Positions 43,328-52,189 of a stretch of DNA of 64,000 bases are shown one piece after another; the first letter of the stretch is position 1, and each line of letters opens with the position of its first letter. The notes under the pieces were generated by a model. That model searched no databases. It was not told the DNA's origin and saw only the letters and a program-made list of their open reading frames with translations. The position numbers were made by a program, and so were the translations under genes. This DNA comes from Caryophanales bacterium UBA5455 (GTDB lineage Bacteria > Bacillota_I > Bacilli_A > RFN20 > CAG-826): positions 67,733-131,732 of the forward strand of contig DIQT01000007.1 in the NCBI GenBank assembly GCA_002427365.1, in the 5' to 3' direction.

Positions 43328-45031
43328 CTAATTTCTAATTTTATATACAACGAAGCCATTATCATCTAACCAATTGTCTTTATATTTATTACTAACAAGA
43401 ATTTCAGCTGCTTCGGGAATAAATAACGGCTTATTATAATAGCCGGTAACAAAAACTATTTTTTCATCTTCATCACCACGTATTAGATAAAAACGATGGT
43501 CGTTTGAAGTTATTTCATATTCATAACTCGCTAATGCTTTTTGTTCTTTAAGTTTTAATATTTTTTGCACTAACTTAAAGTGTTCACCTTGTTCAAAGCC
43601 ACTACCCCAAGGCATTGTTCTTCGACAATCGGGGTCATAATTACCCGCTAGTGGAACTTCTGTTCCATAATACATACAAGGAATGCCAGGAAACATTACG
43701 GTTAAGGCAAGAGCAGAAGTAAGTTTATCGACGTTTTCATCGACTAATGTATAAAAGCGGTGGGTATCATGGGAATCAAGCAGATTAAGCATCATTTGAT
43801 TAATATTATCGGGATAGCGCATTAAAATTGTATTTAGTCGTTCACTTAAAAGGACACAATCAAAAACACCTTGAACATAATAATCAAATAACGCTTTTGT
43901 GAAAGAGTAGTTCATAATGCCATCAAACTCATCACCTTGAAGCCATGGTCCACTTTCGTGCCATGATTCACCAATAATTAATGCATCAGGATTTGCGTCT
44001 TTAATTGCCATACGAAATTTCTTCCAAAACGTATGTGAGACTTCATCCGCGACATCAAGCCGCCAGCCATCAATTTTGAGTTCCTTAATATAATATAAAC
44101 CAATTTTAATTAAGTAATCTTGCACCTTTGGATTACTTGTATTCCATTTAGGCATGTATTTTACTTTAGCGAACGTTTGATAGTTTAAGGGGTCTGTTGA
44201 TACTTCATCGCCATCAATGATGAAGTAATCATAATATTTAGAATCTTTACCATGTTTAATAACATCTAAAAAATAGGGATGATTATTTGAACAATGATTA
44301 AACACCGCATCTAAAACAATATGCATGTTTCGCTGATGTAATTCATCGATTAGTTTCTTTAGTGTTTCTAAATCACCAAACATTGGATCAACTTTATAAT
44401 AATCAATAACATCATACTTATGATTTGAGGGACTTAGGTTAATTGGGGTTAAATAAAGCGCGTTAACACCTAAATCTTGTAAGTAGTCGAGTTTATTATA
44501 AACGCCCGCTAAATCGCCGCCTAAGAACGATTTAGGCGTAGGTTTACTTCCCCACGTCAAATTAATATAATCGAGGTTTTTATTTTGATTACCAATGTTA
44601 AAGCGGTCCACAAAGATTTGATAAAAGACTGCGCTTTTACTCCATAACGGAATATGAACTAAATCAACTTTATTTGTATAAGGCATTTGGAAGAAGTCAT
44701 AATAAGATAGTTCATAATTATAACTTCCTGAAACACCTTTTTCGCTGTAGTAGATCAATGAATTTCCAGTATTCAATATAAAAATATAAGCTAAACGTGA
44801 ATCGTTAAGTGTTAAAACGCTTTCATAATAGGCATACCATTCATCTTCCGCTTTTAGTTTCATTTCAATTTGTTCCCGTTTATGTTGAAAGTCAAATTTC
44901 ATTCCATAAACGAGTGTTATTGCGGAAAATTTATCATATCGCCCAACGCGTAAGCGAATTACAAATGTATGTTCATCACGGTTAAATCCGTAAGCTGATT
45001 GTGGTTGATGATAGATGGCGGGAATGTTCAT
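43328..45031 (-). CDS. Intracellular GH13 alpha-amylase (neopullulanase / cyclomaltodextrinase type)
   Basis: The start at 45031 is chosen because AAGGAG lies ten bases before it, giving 567 residues. An N-terminal CBM34-like domain (about 1-125) precedes the GH13 barrel. The four GH13 regions are DAVFNH (241-246), DGWRLDVADE with nucleophile D326, IGESWH with acid E355, and LLDSHD with D422. The absence of a signal peptide and the N-domain indicate a cytosolic enzyme acting on imported maltodextrins. A divergent LacI-family gene faces it and probably controls it. Confidence 0.93.
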   Translation of the reverse strand: MNIPAIYHQPQSAYGFNRDEHTFVIRLRVGRYDKFSAITLVYGMKFDFQHKREQIEMKLKAEDEWYAYYESVLTLNDSRLAYIFILNTGNSLIYYSEKGVSGSYNYELSYYDFFQMPYTNKVDLVHIPLWSKSAVFYQIFVDRFNIGNQNKNLDYINLTWGSKPTPKSFLGGDLAGVYNKLDYLQDLGVNALYLTPINLSPSNHKYDVIDYYKVDPMFGDLETLKKLIDELHQRNMHIVLDAVFNHCSNNHPYFLDVIKHGKDSKYYDYFIIDGDEVSTDPLNYQTFAKVKYMPKWNTSNPKVQDYLIKIGLYYIKELKIDGWRLDVADEVSHTFWKKFRMAIKDANPDALIIGESWHESGPWLQGDEFDGIMNYSFTKALFDYYVQGVFDCVLLSERLNTILMRYPDNINQMMLNLLDSHDTHRFYTLVDENVDKLTSALALTVMFPGIPCMYYGTEVPLAGNYDPDCRRTMPWGSGFEQGEHFKLVQKILKLKEQKALASYEYEITSNDHRFYLIRGDEDEKIVFVTGYYNKPLFIPEAAEILVSNKYKDNWLDDNGFVVYKIRN

Positions 45032-45079
45032 AGATGCTTTTCTCCTTAAAATTAAGTAATTTTTATTGTTTAAGTTGTA

Positions 45080-45097
45080 ATTTATTATATAATAAAT
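45080..45097. promoter_or_regulatory. 18-bp perfect palindrome, candidate LacI operator
   Basis: ATTTATTATATAATAAAT covers the -10 of the amylase promoter. TAAGTTGT occurs at 45071-45078 and again at 45097-45104. AT-rich palindromes can arise by chance, but the place fits an operator. A second small dyad, CTAGT-N6-ACTAG, lies at 45159-45174 before the lacI-type gene. Confidence 0.4.
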
Positions 45098-45187
45098 AAG
45101 TTGTTTAAAGGCAAAAAATTTAAAAGTAATTATATTTAACGGCAATGGGAGGAAGTATCTAGTAAAAAAACTAGGGAAAAGCAGTTT

Positions 45188-45994
45188 ATGAAAAAAGTAA
45201 CCATTAAAGATATCGCTCGCGAGGCGGGCGTTTCAACCGCGACCGTATCGTATGTTCTCAATAATCGGAGTGAACAAAAAATCTCCGACGCGACAAAAGC
45301 CAGAGTTTTACAAATTGTTAACTTATACAATTATAAACCAAGCGGAAGCGCAAAAAACCTTACACCAGCTTTAACAAAAATGATTGCAGTTTATGTTGGT
45401 GATGCGGCCTTAGGATTAGGTTCCTATAGTGAATGGCGGACTTTATCATTACTTCGTGATGCCTTTGCTAAAGAAAAATACAATTTAGTTTTACAAAATA
45501 AAGAAAACATTAAACGTCTTGATAACGTTGATGCGATTATCTGTCATGGCACGACTGTTGATTATTTCCGTTCCCTTGCGGAATTAAACTTCGTTCCCGT
45601 TATTGCCGTTGATTTATATGTTAATGATGGACTTTTCTTCCAAGTTAATTCTAATTACCGTCGGGTTGTTGATCTCGCGGTGGAAGCGTTTGGTTATACG
45701 GAATTTACAATTGTTATTCCTGATGGCTTATCACCACAAGTTCGTGGTCAACTAAGAAGAGCCTATCAAACTAAAGTTGTTCGTGATTTAGATGGCTTAA
45801 AAGAATATCTTCTAGAAAATATGGATCAACACATTATGGTTTATGGTGATGAATTAGCAAAAATCGCTAAACTCATTAAACCCGATGTTGTTAGCTTCCC
45901 AAGCTTCAATGAAGAAAAAGCCAATACGGTTGTTCAATGCGCGAAAAAAGCTATTTTACGGCAAGATGTTTCCCAAAAACACTTTGAAGTATAA
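45188..45994 (+). CDS. LacI-family transcriptional regulator, short effector domain
   Basis: This 268-residue protein has a standard LacI helix-turn-helix (VTIKDIAREAGVSTATVSYVLNNR, residues 4-27) and hinge. The sugar-binding part is about 60 residues shorter than the normal 330-residue total, and its end lacks the usual PPLTT stretch. It is divergent from the GH13 gene (157 bases between starts) and so probably regulates it and itself. AAAAGCAG is a weak ribosome-binding site. Confidence 0.88.
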   Translation: MKKVTIKDIAREAGVSTATVSYVLNNRSEQKISDATKARVLQIVNLYNYKPSGSAKNLTPALTKMIAVYVGDAALGLGSYSEWRTLSLLRDAFAKEKYNLVLQNKENIKRLDNVDAIICHGTTVDYFRSLAELNFVPVIAVDLYVNDGLFFQVNSNYRRVVDLAVEAFGYTEFTIVIPDGLSPQVRGQLRRAYQTKVVRDLDGLKEYLLENMDQHIMVYGDELAKIAKLIKPDVVSFPSFNEEKANTVVQCAKKAILRQDVSQKHFEV

Positions 45995-46016
45995 TAGAAG
46001 AATAAATTTAACTTAT

Positions 46017-46040
46017 GAGCTCGCTTAAAAGGCGGGCTTT
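46017..46040 (+). terminator. Terminator after the LacI-family gene
   Basis: GCTCGC (46019-46024) pairs with GCGGGC (46032-46037, one G-T pair) around a 7-base loop, extended by A-T pairing and followed by TTTTAATTTT. Confidence 0.6.
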
Positions 46041-46119
46041 TAATTTTAACAAAATGTCAAAAAGCAACTGTTTCAATATAAATGAGCATTTATCCATCGA
46101 AGTGGTTATAAACGTTTTA

Positions 46120-46938
46120 TTAATTTTCGTTAGCCTTAATTATTTTACGATATTCGCTTGGCGAAGAACCAATTCGCTCTTTAAAAACTTTTGTAAAATA
46201 GGATGGAGAATTAAATCCAACAGCAGTGCCGATTTCGACAATATTCATATCGGATATTTTTAGAAGATTTTTTGCTTCATCAATTTGCCGATTAATTTTA
46301 TATTCAATAATTCCGACCCCATATTTTTCTTTAAAGTGATGCGAAATAGTCGAAACGCTCATTGCGTTTCGCTTTGCTAAATCCGATAAAGAGAAATTAA
46401 TATAATAATAATTATCAAGAAGTTGTTTAAGATTTCCCGCATAAAAATCACTATTTAAATCATCACCATTTAATGGCTTGACTTCAATTTCACGGTTTAA
46501 TAAGAAAAGAAGCGTTGTTAAACTGTTCTCAATAATTAATTCATAATTCTTTTTCTTTTCTTCCGCCTCGCGATAAATTGTATGATAAATTGATACGACC
46601 GATTGATAAACTTTGTTTCGTAAATGGAAGACAAAGTTTTGTGAATTAATAATATCGGATCGAATTACACTTTCTTCTAAAATTCCTAAAGCATAAAAAC
46701 GAAGATTTACACTACTAATTTCATAGTGTGTAACATTTGGGCCAATAAAAACAATGTCACCAACTTGAACGGGTAAAGTTAAGTTATACATTTTCATAAA
46801 CCCACGACCTTTCGTCACAAGCAAAATCTCTAAATTCGGGTGAGAATGGGGTGTTGCTTGGAAGTTGTTATCAATGGTAGTGTCCGAAACATAAATCAAA
46901 GGAGCATTAATGTTTTCCATGATAATTCGTTTATGCAT
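46120..46938 (-). CDS. AraC-family regulator of the rhamnose operon (RhaS/RhaR-like)
   Basis: The start at ATG 46938 follows AAGGAGG and is preferred over the TTG 15 bases earlier, giving 272 residues. An N-terminal cupin sensor (about 20-90, TPHSHPNLEILLVTKG) precedes the double AraC helix-turn-helix ending YFTKVFKERIGSSPSEYRK. It diverges from rhaB with overlapping promoters, so it probably activates rhaBAD in response to L-rhamnose. The inducer is inferred from context. Confidence 0.9.
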   Translation of the reverse strand: MHKRIIMENINAPLIYVSDTTIDNNFQATPHSHPNLEILLVTKGRGFMKMYNLTLPVQVGDIVFIGPNVTHYEISSVNLRFYALGILEESVIRSDIINSQNFVFHLRNKVYQSVVSIYHTIYREAEEKKKNYELIIENSLTTLLFLLNREIEVKPLNGDDLNSDFYAGNLKQLLDNYYYINFSLSDLAKRNAMSVSTISHHFKEKYGVGIIEYKINRQIDEAKNLLKISDMNIVEIGTAVGFNSPSYFTKVFKERIGSSPSEYRKIIKANEN

Positions 46939-46978
46939 ATAGCCTCCTTGCAAGAAAGTTTAAGTTTATTGCAGTATC

Positions 46979-47011
46979 ATTATATACATTTTTAAAATTT
47001 ATGTCTATTAT
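46979..47011. promoter_or_regulatory. Overlapping divergent promoters of the araC-like gene and rhaB
   Basis: Plus strand: TATACA (46983-46988), 17 bases, TATTAT (47006-47011), leading to rhaB. Minus strand: TAGACA (47002-47007), 17 bases, TATAAT (46979-46984), leading to the araC-like gene. Each -35 lies on the other's -10, so the two polymerases exclude each other. Confidence 0.6.
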
Positions 47012-47029
47012 GTAGTTGAGGATATTACA

Positions 47030-48355
47030 GTGAAATATTATTTGGCTATCGATATTGGCGCGTCATCGGGACGTTTAATCGTCGGTTATTTATTGTCAAA
47101 ACAAGAAATTGCGACGATAGAAACTTATCGCTTTTCTAATTTCTGCGATGGGTCAGGCGATACTTTAACATGGGATATTGAACGGATTTTTAATGAAATT
47201 CTAACCGGTTTAACAAAAACGTTTGCAATGTTCCCTAAAATAGAATCCTTAGCGATTGATACATGGGGTGTTGATTATGCGTTATTAAATGGTGACCAAC
47301 TTATTACACCGGTTTACGCATATCGATCAAATCGAACATTAGCGGCGATTGAAGAAGTTGAAACAAAAATTTCTTTTTCCAATTTATATGAACGAACCGG
47401 ATGCCAATTTCAAAAGTTCAATAGTATTTATCAATTAGTAACAGATTTAAATGCTGGACGGCTAGAAAAAGCGACAGATTTCTTAATGATTCCTGAATAC
47501 TTAACATATTTATTAACAGGACAAAAAGTAAAAGAATATACTAATGCATCAACGGCCGGGTTATTAAACTTAACAAAGAAAGACTACGATCAAACAATTA
47601 TTAATAGGCTAAACCTTCCAAACCATTTATTTTCAAAACCAGTTGTTCCACCCGCAAGCGTTGGTACTCTTCGTCCGGAAATTGCAAAAATTGTCGGTGG
47701 TAACACATTAGTTAAACTATGCGCCTCGCACGATACGGCATCCGCGATTGAAGCGCTTGATAATGATTATCATGATTTATATTTATCTTCAGGAACATGG
47801 TCGTTATTAGGAGTAAAAACATCTTCACCAATAACATGTCTTGACGCCTTGAAACACAACTTTAGTAATGAAGCCGGACCTAACTACATTCGTTTTCAAA
47901 AAAATATAATGGGTTTATGGATGATTCAATGTCTTGAACAAGAATATAAATTAAGCTTCCAAGAAATGATTGCACTAGCGAAACAAAGTGAGTTTACTGA
48001 AATAGTTAATGTTAATGATGAAAGCTTCTTAGCTCCAAAAAATATGGAACTCGCAATTATTGCCTATTTAAAAAAGCATAATCAACGTTTGCCAGAAGAA
48101 AAAGGCGATGTTATTAACTCGGTCTTTCATTCTCTTGCTGAATCTTATCGAGCGGCAATTGAAGTAATTGAAAAGCTGACAAACAAAAAATATCGCCGGT
48201 TAACAATTATTGGCGGTGGGGCCAAAAACGAGTATTTAAATGAATTAACGGCTCGTTACACAAAAAAAGAAGTAATTGCCTTACCAATTGAGGCATCAGC
48301 GATTGGAAATTTAAAAAATCAAATGGAGGAAATTGATGATGGACGAAAACACTAA
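47030..48355 (+). CDS. rhaB: Rhamnulokinase
   Basis: This 441-residue FGGY-family kinase phosphorylates L-rhamnulose at C1. It begins YYLAIDIGASSGRLIVG (phosphate-binding GASSGR), has SLAIDTWGVDYALL, ERTGCQFQKFNS, the ATP-site SSGTWSLLG and RLTIIGGGAKNEYLN. The start is GTG behind TGAGGA. It stops soon after EASAIGNLKNQ, about 35 residues earlier than typical RhaB, where it overlaps rhaA. Whether this shortening matters is unclear. Confidence 0.95.
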   Translation: MKYYLAIDIGASSGRLIVGYLLSKQEIATIETYRFSNFCDGSGDTLTWDIERIFNEILTGLTKTFAMFPKIESLAIDTWGVDYALLNGDQLITPVYAYRSNRTLAAIEEVETKISFSNLYERTGCQFQKFNSIYQLVTDLNAGRLEKATDFLMIPEYLTYLLTGQKVKEYTNASTAGLLNLTKKDYDQTIINRLNLPNHLFSKPVVPPASVGTLRPEIAKIVGGNTLVKLCASHDTASAIEALDNDYHDLYLSSGTWSLLGVKTSSPITCLDALKHNFSNEAGPNYIRFQKNIMGLWMIQCLEQEYKLSFQEMIALAKQSEFTEIVNVNDESFLAPKNMELAIIAYLKKHNQRLPEEKGDVINSVFHSLAESYRAAIEVIEKLTNKKYRRLTIIGGGAKNEYLNELTARYTKKEVIALPIEASAIGNLKNQMEEIDDGRKH

Positions 48356-49580
48356 AAAAAGTTTTGCTAAATATGGAATTGATATCGAACAAGTATTTGA
48401 AAAGTTACGTACTTTTGATATTAGTCTTCAATGTTGGCAATTAGACGACGTTAGTGGATTTGAGGCAAAGGAAACTTTATCAGGTGGAATTCAAGTAACA
48501 GGAAACTATCCTGGTAAAGCAAGAAATTTTGAAGAATTAACGAGTGATTTAGATGAAGCTTTAAAACACATTCCTGGTAAAAAAAGTCTAAATTTACACG
48601 CGATTTATGGTGTCAGCGATAAAGAATATGACCGTCGTGATCTTAAGCCCGCTCATTTTGCTAAGTGGGTAAGTTACGCAAAAGCGCGCAATATCGGGTT
48701 AGATTTTAATCCGACGTTATTTTCATCTCCAATGGTGAAAAACAACTTAACGCTTTCTTCACCGGATGAACAAGTTCGAAAATACTGGATTGAACATTGT
48801 AAAAATTCTCGGATTATTAGTGAGTATTTTGGTAAAGAATTAAACCGTAAATCATTATGTAATATTTGGATACCGGATGGTTTTAAAGATGATCCTGCTG
48901 ATCGGTTTGGTCCACGTAAAAGATTAAAAGAATCTTTAGATGAAATTTATGATGTAAAATTAGATGACCGATACATCGCTGATTCGGTTGAATCAAAAGT
49001 CTTTGGTATCGGAATTGAATCATACACAACCGGCTCGCATGAATTTTACTTAAATTACGCAAACTATAAAAACATTATGTGCCTTCTTGACGCCGGACAC
49101 TTTCACCCGACTGAAAATGTTGCGGACAAACTAAGTTCTTTACTTGTTTTTAACGATGAATTAGCGCTTCATGTTTCGCGTCCTGTCCGGTGGGATTCTG
49201 ACCATATCATTAAATTAAATGATGATTTGCAAGCAATTGCGAATGAAATTGTTAAATTAGATGCACGCGGCAAACAAATTTATATTGGTTTAGATTTCTT
49301 TGATGCATCGGTTAATCGTATCGCTGCATTAGTTATCGGTGCCCGAAATATTCAAAAAGCGTTACTACGTGCTTTATTAACACCGTGGGAAACATTAAAA
49401 GAACTGCAAGATAATAATGATTTTACCCAAAAGTTAGTCTTAGAAGAAGAATTGAAAATGTTACCATTTGGTGAAATTTGGGCCGCGTACTGTAAAGAAG
49501 AAAATGTTATTAGTGATGAAGGTTGGCTAGAAGAAATAAAAAAATATGAAGAAAAAATTCTTATAAATAGAGGTAACTAA
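48336..49580 (+). CDS. rhaA: L-rhamnose isomerase
   Basis: This protein of about 414 residues converts L-rhamnose to L-rhamnulose. It has the family stretches FDISLQCWQLDDVSGFE, GNYPGKARN, LHAIYGV, IWIPDGFKD, and metal-binding LLDAGHFHPTENVADK. The ATG at 48336 lies six bases after GGAGG and within the end of rhaB (20-base overlap). rhaD follows by one base. This B-A-D order is common in the Bacillota and enterobacteria. Confidence 0.97.
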   Translation: MMDENTKKSFAKYGIDIEQVFEKLRTFDISLQCWQLDDVSGFEAKETLSGGIQVTGNYPGKARNFEELTSDLDEALKHIPGKKSLNLHAIYGVSDKEYDRRDLKPAHFAKWVSYAKARNIGLDFNPTLFSSPMVKNNLTLSSPDEQVRKYWIEHCKNSRIISEYFGKELNRKSLCNIWIPDGFKDDPADRFGPRKRLKESLDEIYDVKLDDRYIADSVESKVFGIGIESYTTGSHEFYLNYANYKNIMCLLDAGHFHPTENVADKLSSLLVFNDELALHVSRPVRWDSDHIIKLNDDLQAIANEIVKLDARGKQIYIGLDFFDASVNRIAALVIGARNIQKALLRALLTPWETLKELQDNNDFTQKLVLEEELKMLPFGEIWAAYCKEENVISDEGWLEEIKKYEEKILINRGN

Positions 49581-49581
49581 A

Positions 49582-50379
49582 ATGATTATGGATATTTTAG
49601 AACAAGTAATTGATATTATTGAAGAACTTTATCGGAAGGGTTGGGATGAAAGAAATGGCGGAAATCTTTCCTTAATAATTAGCGAAGCAGAAGTTGCAAA
49701 ATACGCTGATCCAAAGCAAGTAATGAGAAGTTTCACTTATGACTTTGATTTATCGCCTTTAATAGGGAAATACTTCATTATTACGGGATCGGGAAAGTAT
49801 TTTAGAAACGTTGTCAAAGAACCGGAAGTAACCTTAGGAATTGTTAAAATCGTTGGGGAACATCAAGTTAATTTAGTGTGGGGCTTTGAAACTGGCGCGC
49901 ATCCAACATCAGAAGCACCAACACATTTCCAATGTCATATTGAACGACTTAAAGTTAATCCTAACCATCGCCTTATTATTCATTGTCATCCTGACTACTT
50001 AATTGCGATGACACACATTCATGAGTTAGATGAAAAAATATGGGCATTAGATTTGTGGAAAATGCAAACGGAATCATTAGTTGTCTTCCCCGAAGGAATT
50101 GGCGTCCTTCCGTGGACGCTTTGTGGTAGCGAAGAAATTGGTGTTTTAACTGCCGAAAAAATGAAAGAATATCGCTCAGTTGTTTGGGCACAACACGGCC
50201 TATTTGCTTCTGGTGAAGATATTGATGAAGTTTTTGGCTTAATTGAAACAATCGAAAAAGCAGCAAAAATTTACATGTTAACTTACGACAAACAAATTAA
50301 ACAAGAAATTAGTAATGCTCAATTATTAAATCTCGCGTGCGCATTTAATGTTACGCCTAAAGAAGGAATTTTAGAGTAA
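49582..50379 (+). CDS. rhaD: Rhamnulose-1-phosphate aldolase
   Basis: This 265-residue class II aldolase cleaves L-rhamnulose 1-phosphate to DHAP and L-lactaldehyde. It has WDERNGGNLSLI near the N-terminus and the zinc ligands HCHPDYLIAMTHI. The C-terminal WAQHGLFASGEDIDEVFGLIETIEKAAKIYM includes the third histidine. It is the last gene of rhaBAD. No RhaM mutarotase gene was seen. Confidence 0.96.
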   Translation: MIMDILEQVIDIIEELYRKGWDERNGGNLSLIISEAEVAKYADPKQVMRSFTYDFDLSPLIGKYFIITGSGKYFRNVVKEPEVTLGIVKIVGEHQVNLVWGFETGAHPTSEAPTHFQCHIERLKVNPNHRLIIHCHPDYLIAMTHIHELDEKIWALDLWKMQTESLVVFPEGIGVLPWTLCGSEEIGVLTAEKMKEYRSVVWAQHGLFASGEDIDEVFGLIETIEKAAKIYMLTYDKQIKQEISNAQLLNLACAFNVTPKEGILE

Positions 50380-50453
50380 GAACGTTGGTCACCTTTACTA
50401 TATAACTATAAAACACGGATGTGATAATTGTATAATTAGAAAGCGAGGACGCT

Positions 50454-52181
50454 ATGAGTAAAGAAACACAAAAAAAAATCGAAGGAAATAAATCCAAACA
50501 AATCGAAAAAACTTTTGAAAAAAGGAACCTTAAACTTCGAACGAGAATTTATAACGATATGATTCGGCGCCAAAAGCTAAATGTTAAGAAACTTAAGACG
50601 GCGCCAGAAAATGCTTTTATTTCACTAAAAAATGTTAATAAAATTTATGATAATAAAGTGCAAGCTGTTTACGATTTCAACTTAGACATTAAAGAACACG
50701 AATTTATCGTTTTAGTTGGTCCATCGGGTTGTGGAAAATCAACAACCTTACGGATGATTGCAGGTTTAGAAGATATTACATATGGTGATTTATTCATTGA
50801 TGGTGTTTTCGCTAATGACCTCCATCCTAAAGACCGTGATTTAGCGATGGTTTTTCAATCATATGCGTTATATCCTCATATGAACGTTCGAAACAACATG
50901 GCGTTTGGTATTAAAATTAGAAAAGTACCAACGCTTAAAGTTGATGAAAAAGGCCAACCATTATTAGGAAAAAACAAAAAACTAATTGCGCGGTTAAAAA
51001 AACAAAGTAACAGTTTAAAGAAAAATGCTCGTTTATCAGAAAACGAAGAAGAACTAAAAGAAGTTAATAGTCAAATTTCTGAATTACAAGCGGCAATTAA
51101 TTACTTGGAAAATAATGATGTTGAAATTTATGAAGAAAAACACGTTTCAAAAGATGAAATTAAAAATCGGGTTGATGAAGCGGCAAAGATTTTACAAATT
51201 GATGAATATTTAAATCGGTTGCCGAAAACACTCTCCGGCGGTCAAAAACAACGGGTTGCGTTAGGTCGGGCAATTGTGCGGAATGCCAAAGTTTTCTTGA
51301 TGGATGAACCGCTATCAAATTTAGATGCTAAATTACGAATTACGATGCGAAGTGAAATTGTTCGCCTTCATAATCAACTTAAGGCCACAACGATTTATGT
51401 TACCCACGACCAAACAGAAGCAATGACGATGGCAACACGAATTGTTGTTATGAATCAAGGTTATATTCAACAAATTGGCACGCCAAGCGAAATTTATAAT
51501 AAGCCTGCGAATTTGTTTGTGGCAACATTTGTTGGTGCGCCAGCGATGAATTTGTTTAAAGTAAAACAAGGCAAAGATTATGTTGTTTTTGAAAACGGAT
51601 TTGAGCTGAAGCTTAATAAAGAAGTTAATGAATTAGTTAAAAAGTTTTATCAAAATGAAAAGCAATATCAAAGCGATAAACTTGCAAAAATTGATGCCGC
51701 CTTTATTGAACGAACCGAACAGCTTAAAGAAATTGCTAATATAAAAGAAAAACTTGGTGAAAAAAATTCTTTAACTGATCAAGAAAAACTTAAAAAAGAA
51801 TTAATAGACGCAGAAAACAATTTATTAATTTTAGAACAAGCTAATGAAGCTCGTGCTTATTGTTTAGAAATGAATAAACAACTTGCTGAAGTTAATGTTA
51901 ATGAACCCGTCAATTTAATTTTTGGAATTCGTCCAGAAGACATTTATACTAATAAACGTATTTTAACTGATGGCGCTGTGTCGAGTGAAGTTAGCCTGCC
52001 AATTACATTCGCAGAACTACTTGGAAAAGAATATTATATTCATACCGAGTTTGCAGACAAAAATTTAATCGCTAAAGTTTATGCCCAGGATCAAGTTGAA
52101 ATTGGCGGTAAGATCGAATTAGTTTTTGATTTAGATAAATGTCATGTTTTTGATCCGATCACGCAAAAAATTATTTTTTAG
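50454..52181 (+). CDS. MsmX/UgpC-type sugar ABC transporter ATPase with coiled-coil insertions
   Basis: This 575-residue protein is a carbohydrate ABC ATPase: Walker [10 protein letters not shown] (89-97), Q-loop [11 protein letters not shown], signature LSGGQKQR (260-267), Walker B FLMDEP (281-286) and a C-terminal OB domain with FGIRPEDIY. Ordinary MsmX proteins are about 370 residues. Here a basic N-terminal extension (1-52), a charged helical insertion between Q-loop and signature (about 160-230) and another in the OB domain (about 390-485) are added. Similar insertions occur in Mollicute homologues. It probably powers several sugar ABC importers, including the LplBC-type one below. Confidence 0.92.
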   Translation: MSKETQKKIEGNKSKQIEKTFEKRNLKLRTRIYNDMIRRQKLNVKKLKTAPENAFISLKNVNKIYDNKVQAVYDFNLDIKEHEFIVLVGPSGCGKSTTLRMIAGLEDITYGDLFIDGVFANDLHPKDRDLAMVFQSYALYPHMNVRNNMAFGIKIRKVPTLKVDEKGQPLLGKNKKLIARLKKQSNSLKKNARLSENEEELKEVNSQISELQAAINYLENNDVEIYEEKHVSKDEIKNRVDEAAKILQIDEYLNRLPKTLSGGQKQRVALGRAIVRNAKVFLMDEPLSNLDAKLRITMRSEIVRLHNQLKATTIYVTHDQTEAMTMATRIVVMNQGYIQQIGTPSEIYNKPANLFVATFVGAPAMNLFKVKQGKDYVVFENGFELKLNKEVNELVKKFYQNEKQYQSDKLAKIDAAFIERTEQLKEIANIKEKLGEKNSLTDQEKLKKELIDAENNLLILEQANEARAYCLEMNKQLAEVNVNEPVNLIFGIRPEDIYTNKRILTDGAVSSEVSLPITFAELLGKEYYIHTEFADKNLIAKVYAQDQVEIGGKIELVFDLDKCHVFDPITQKIIF

Positions 52182-52189
52182 AGGCTAGT

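Noticed and set aside
46015..46263. Plus-strand frame of 82 codons between the LacI and AraC genes
   Set aside because: It covers the terminator and the antisense of the AraC C-terminus, with no ribosome-binding site.
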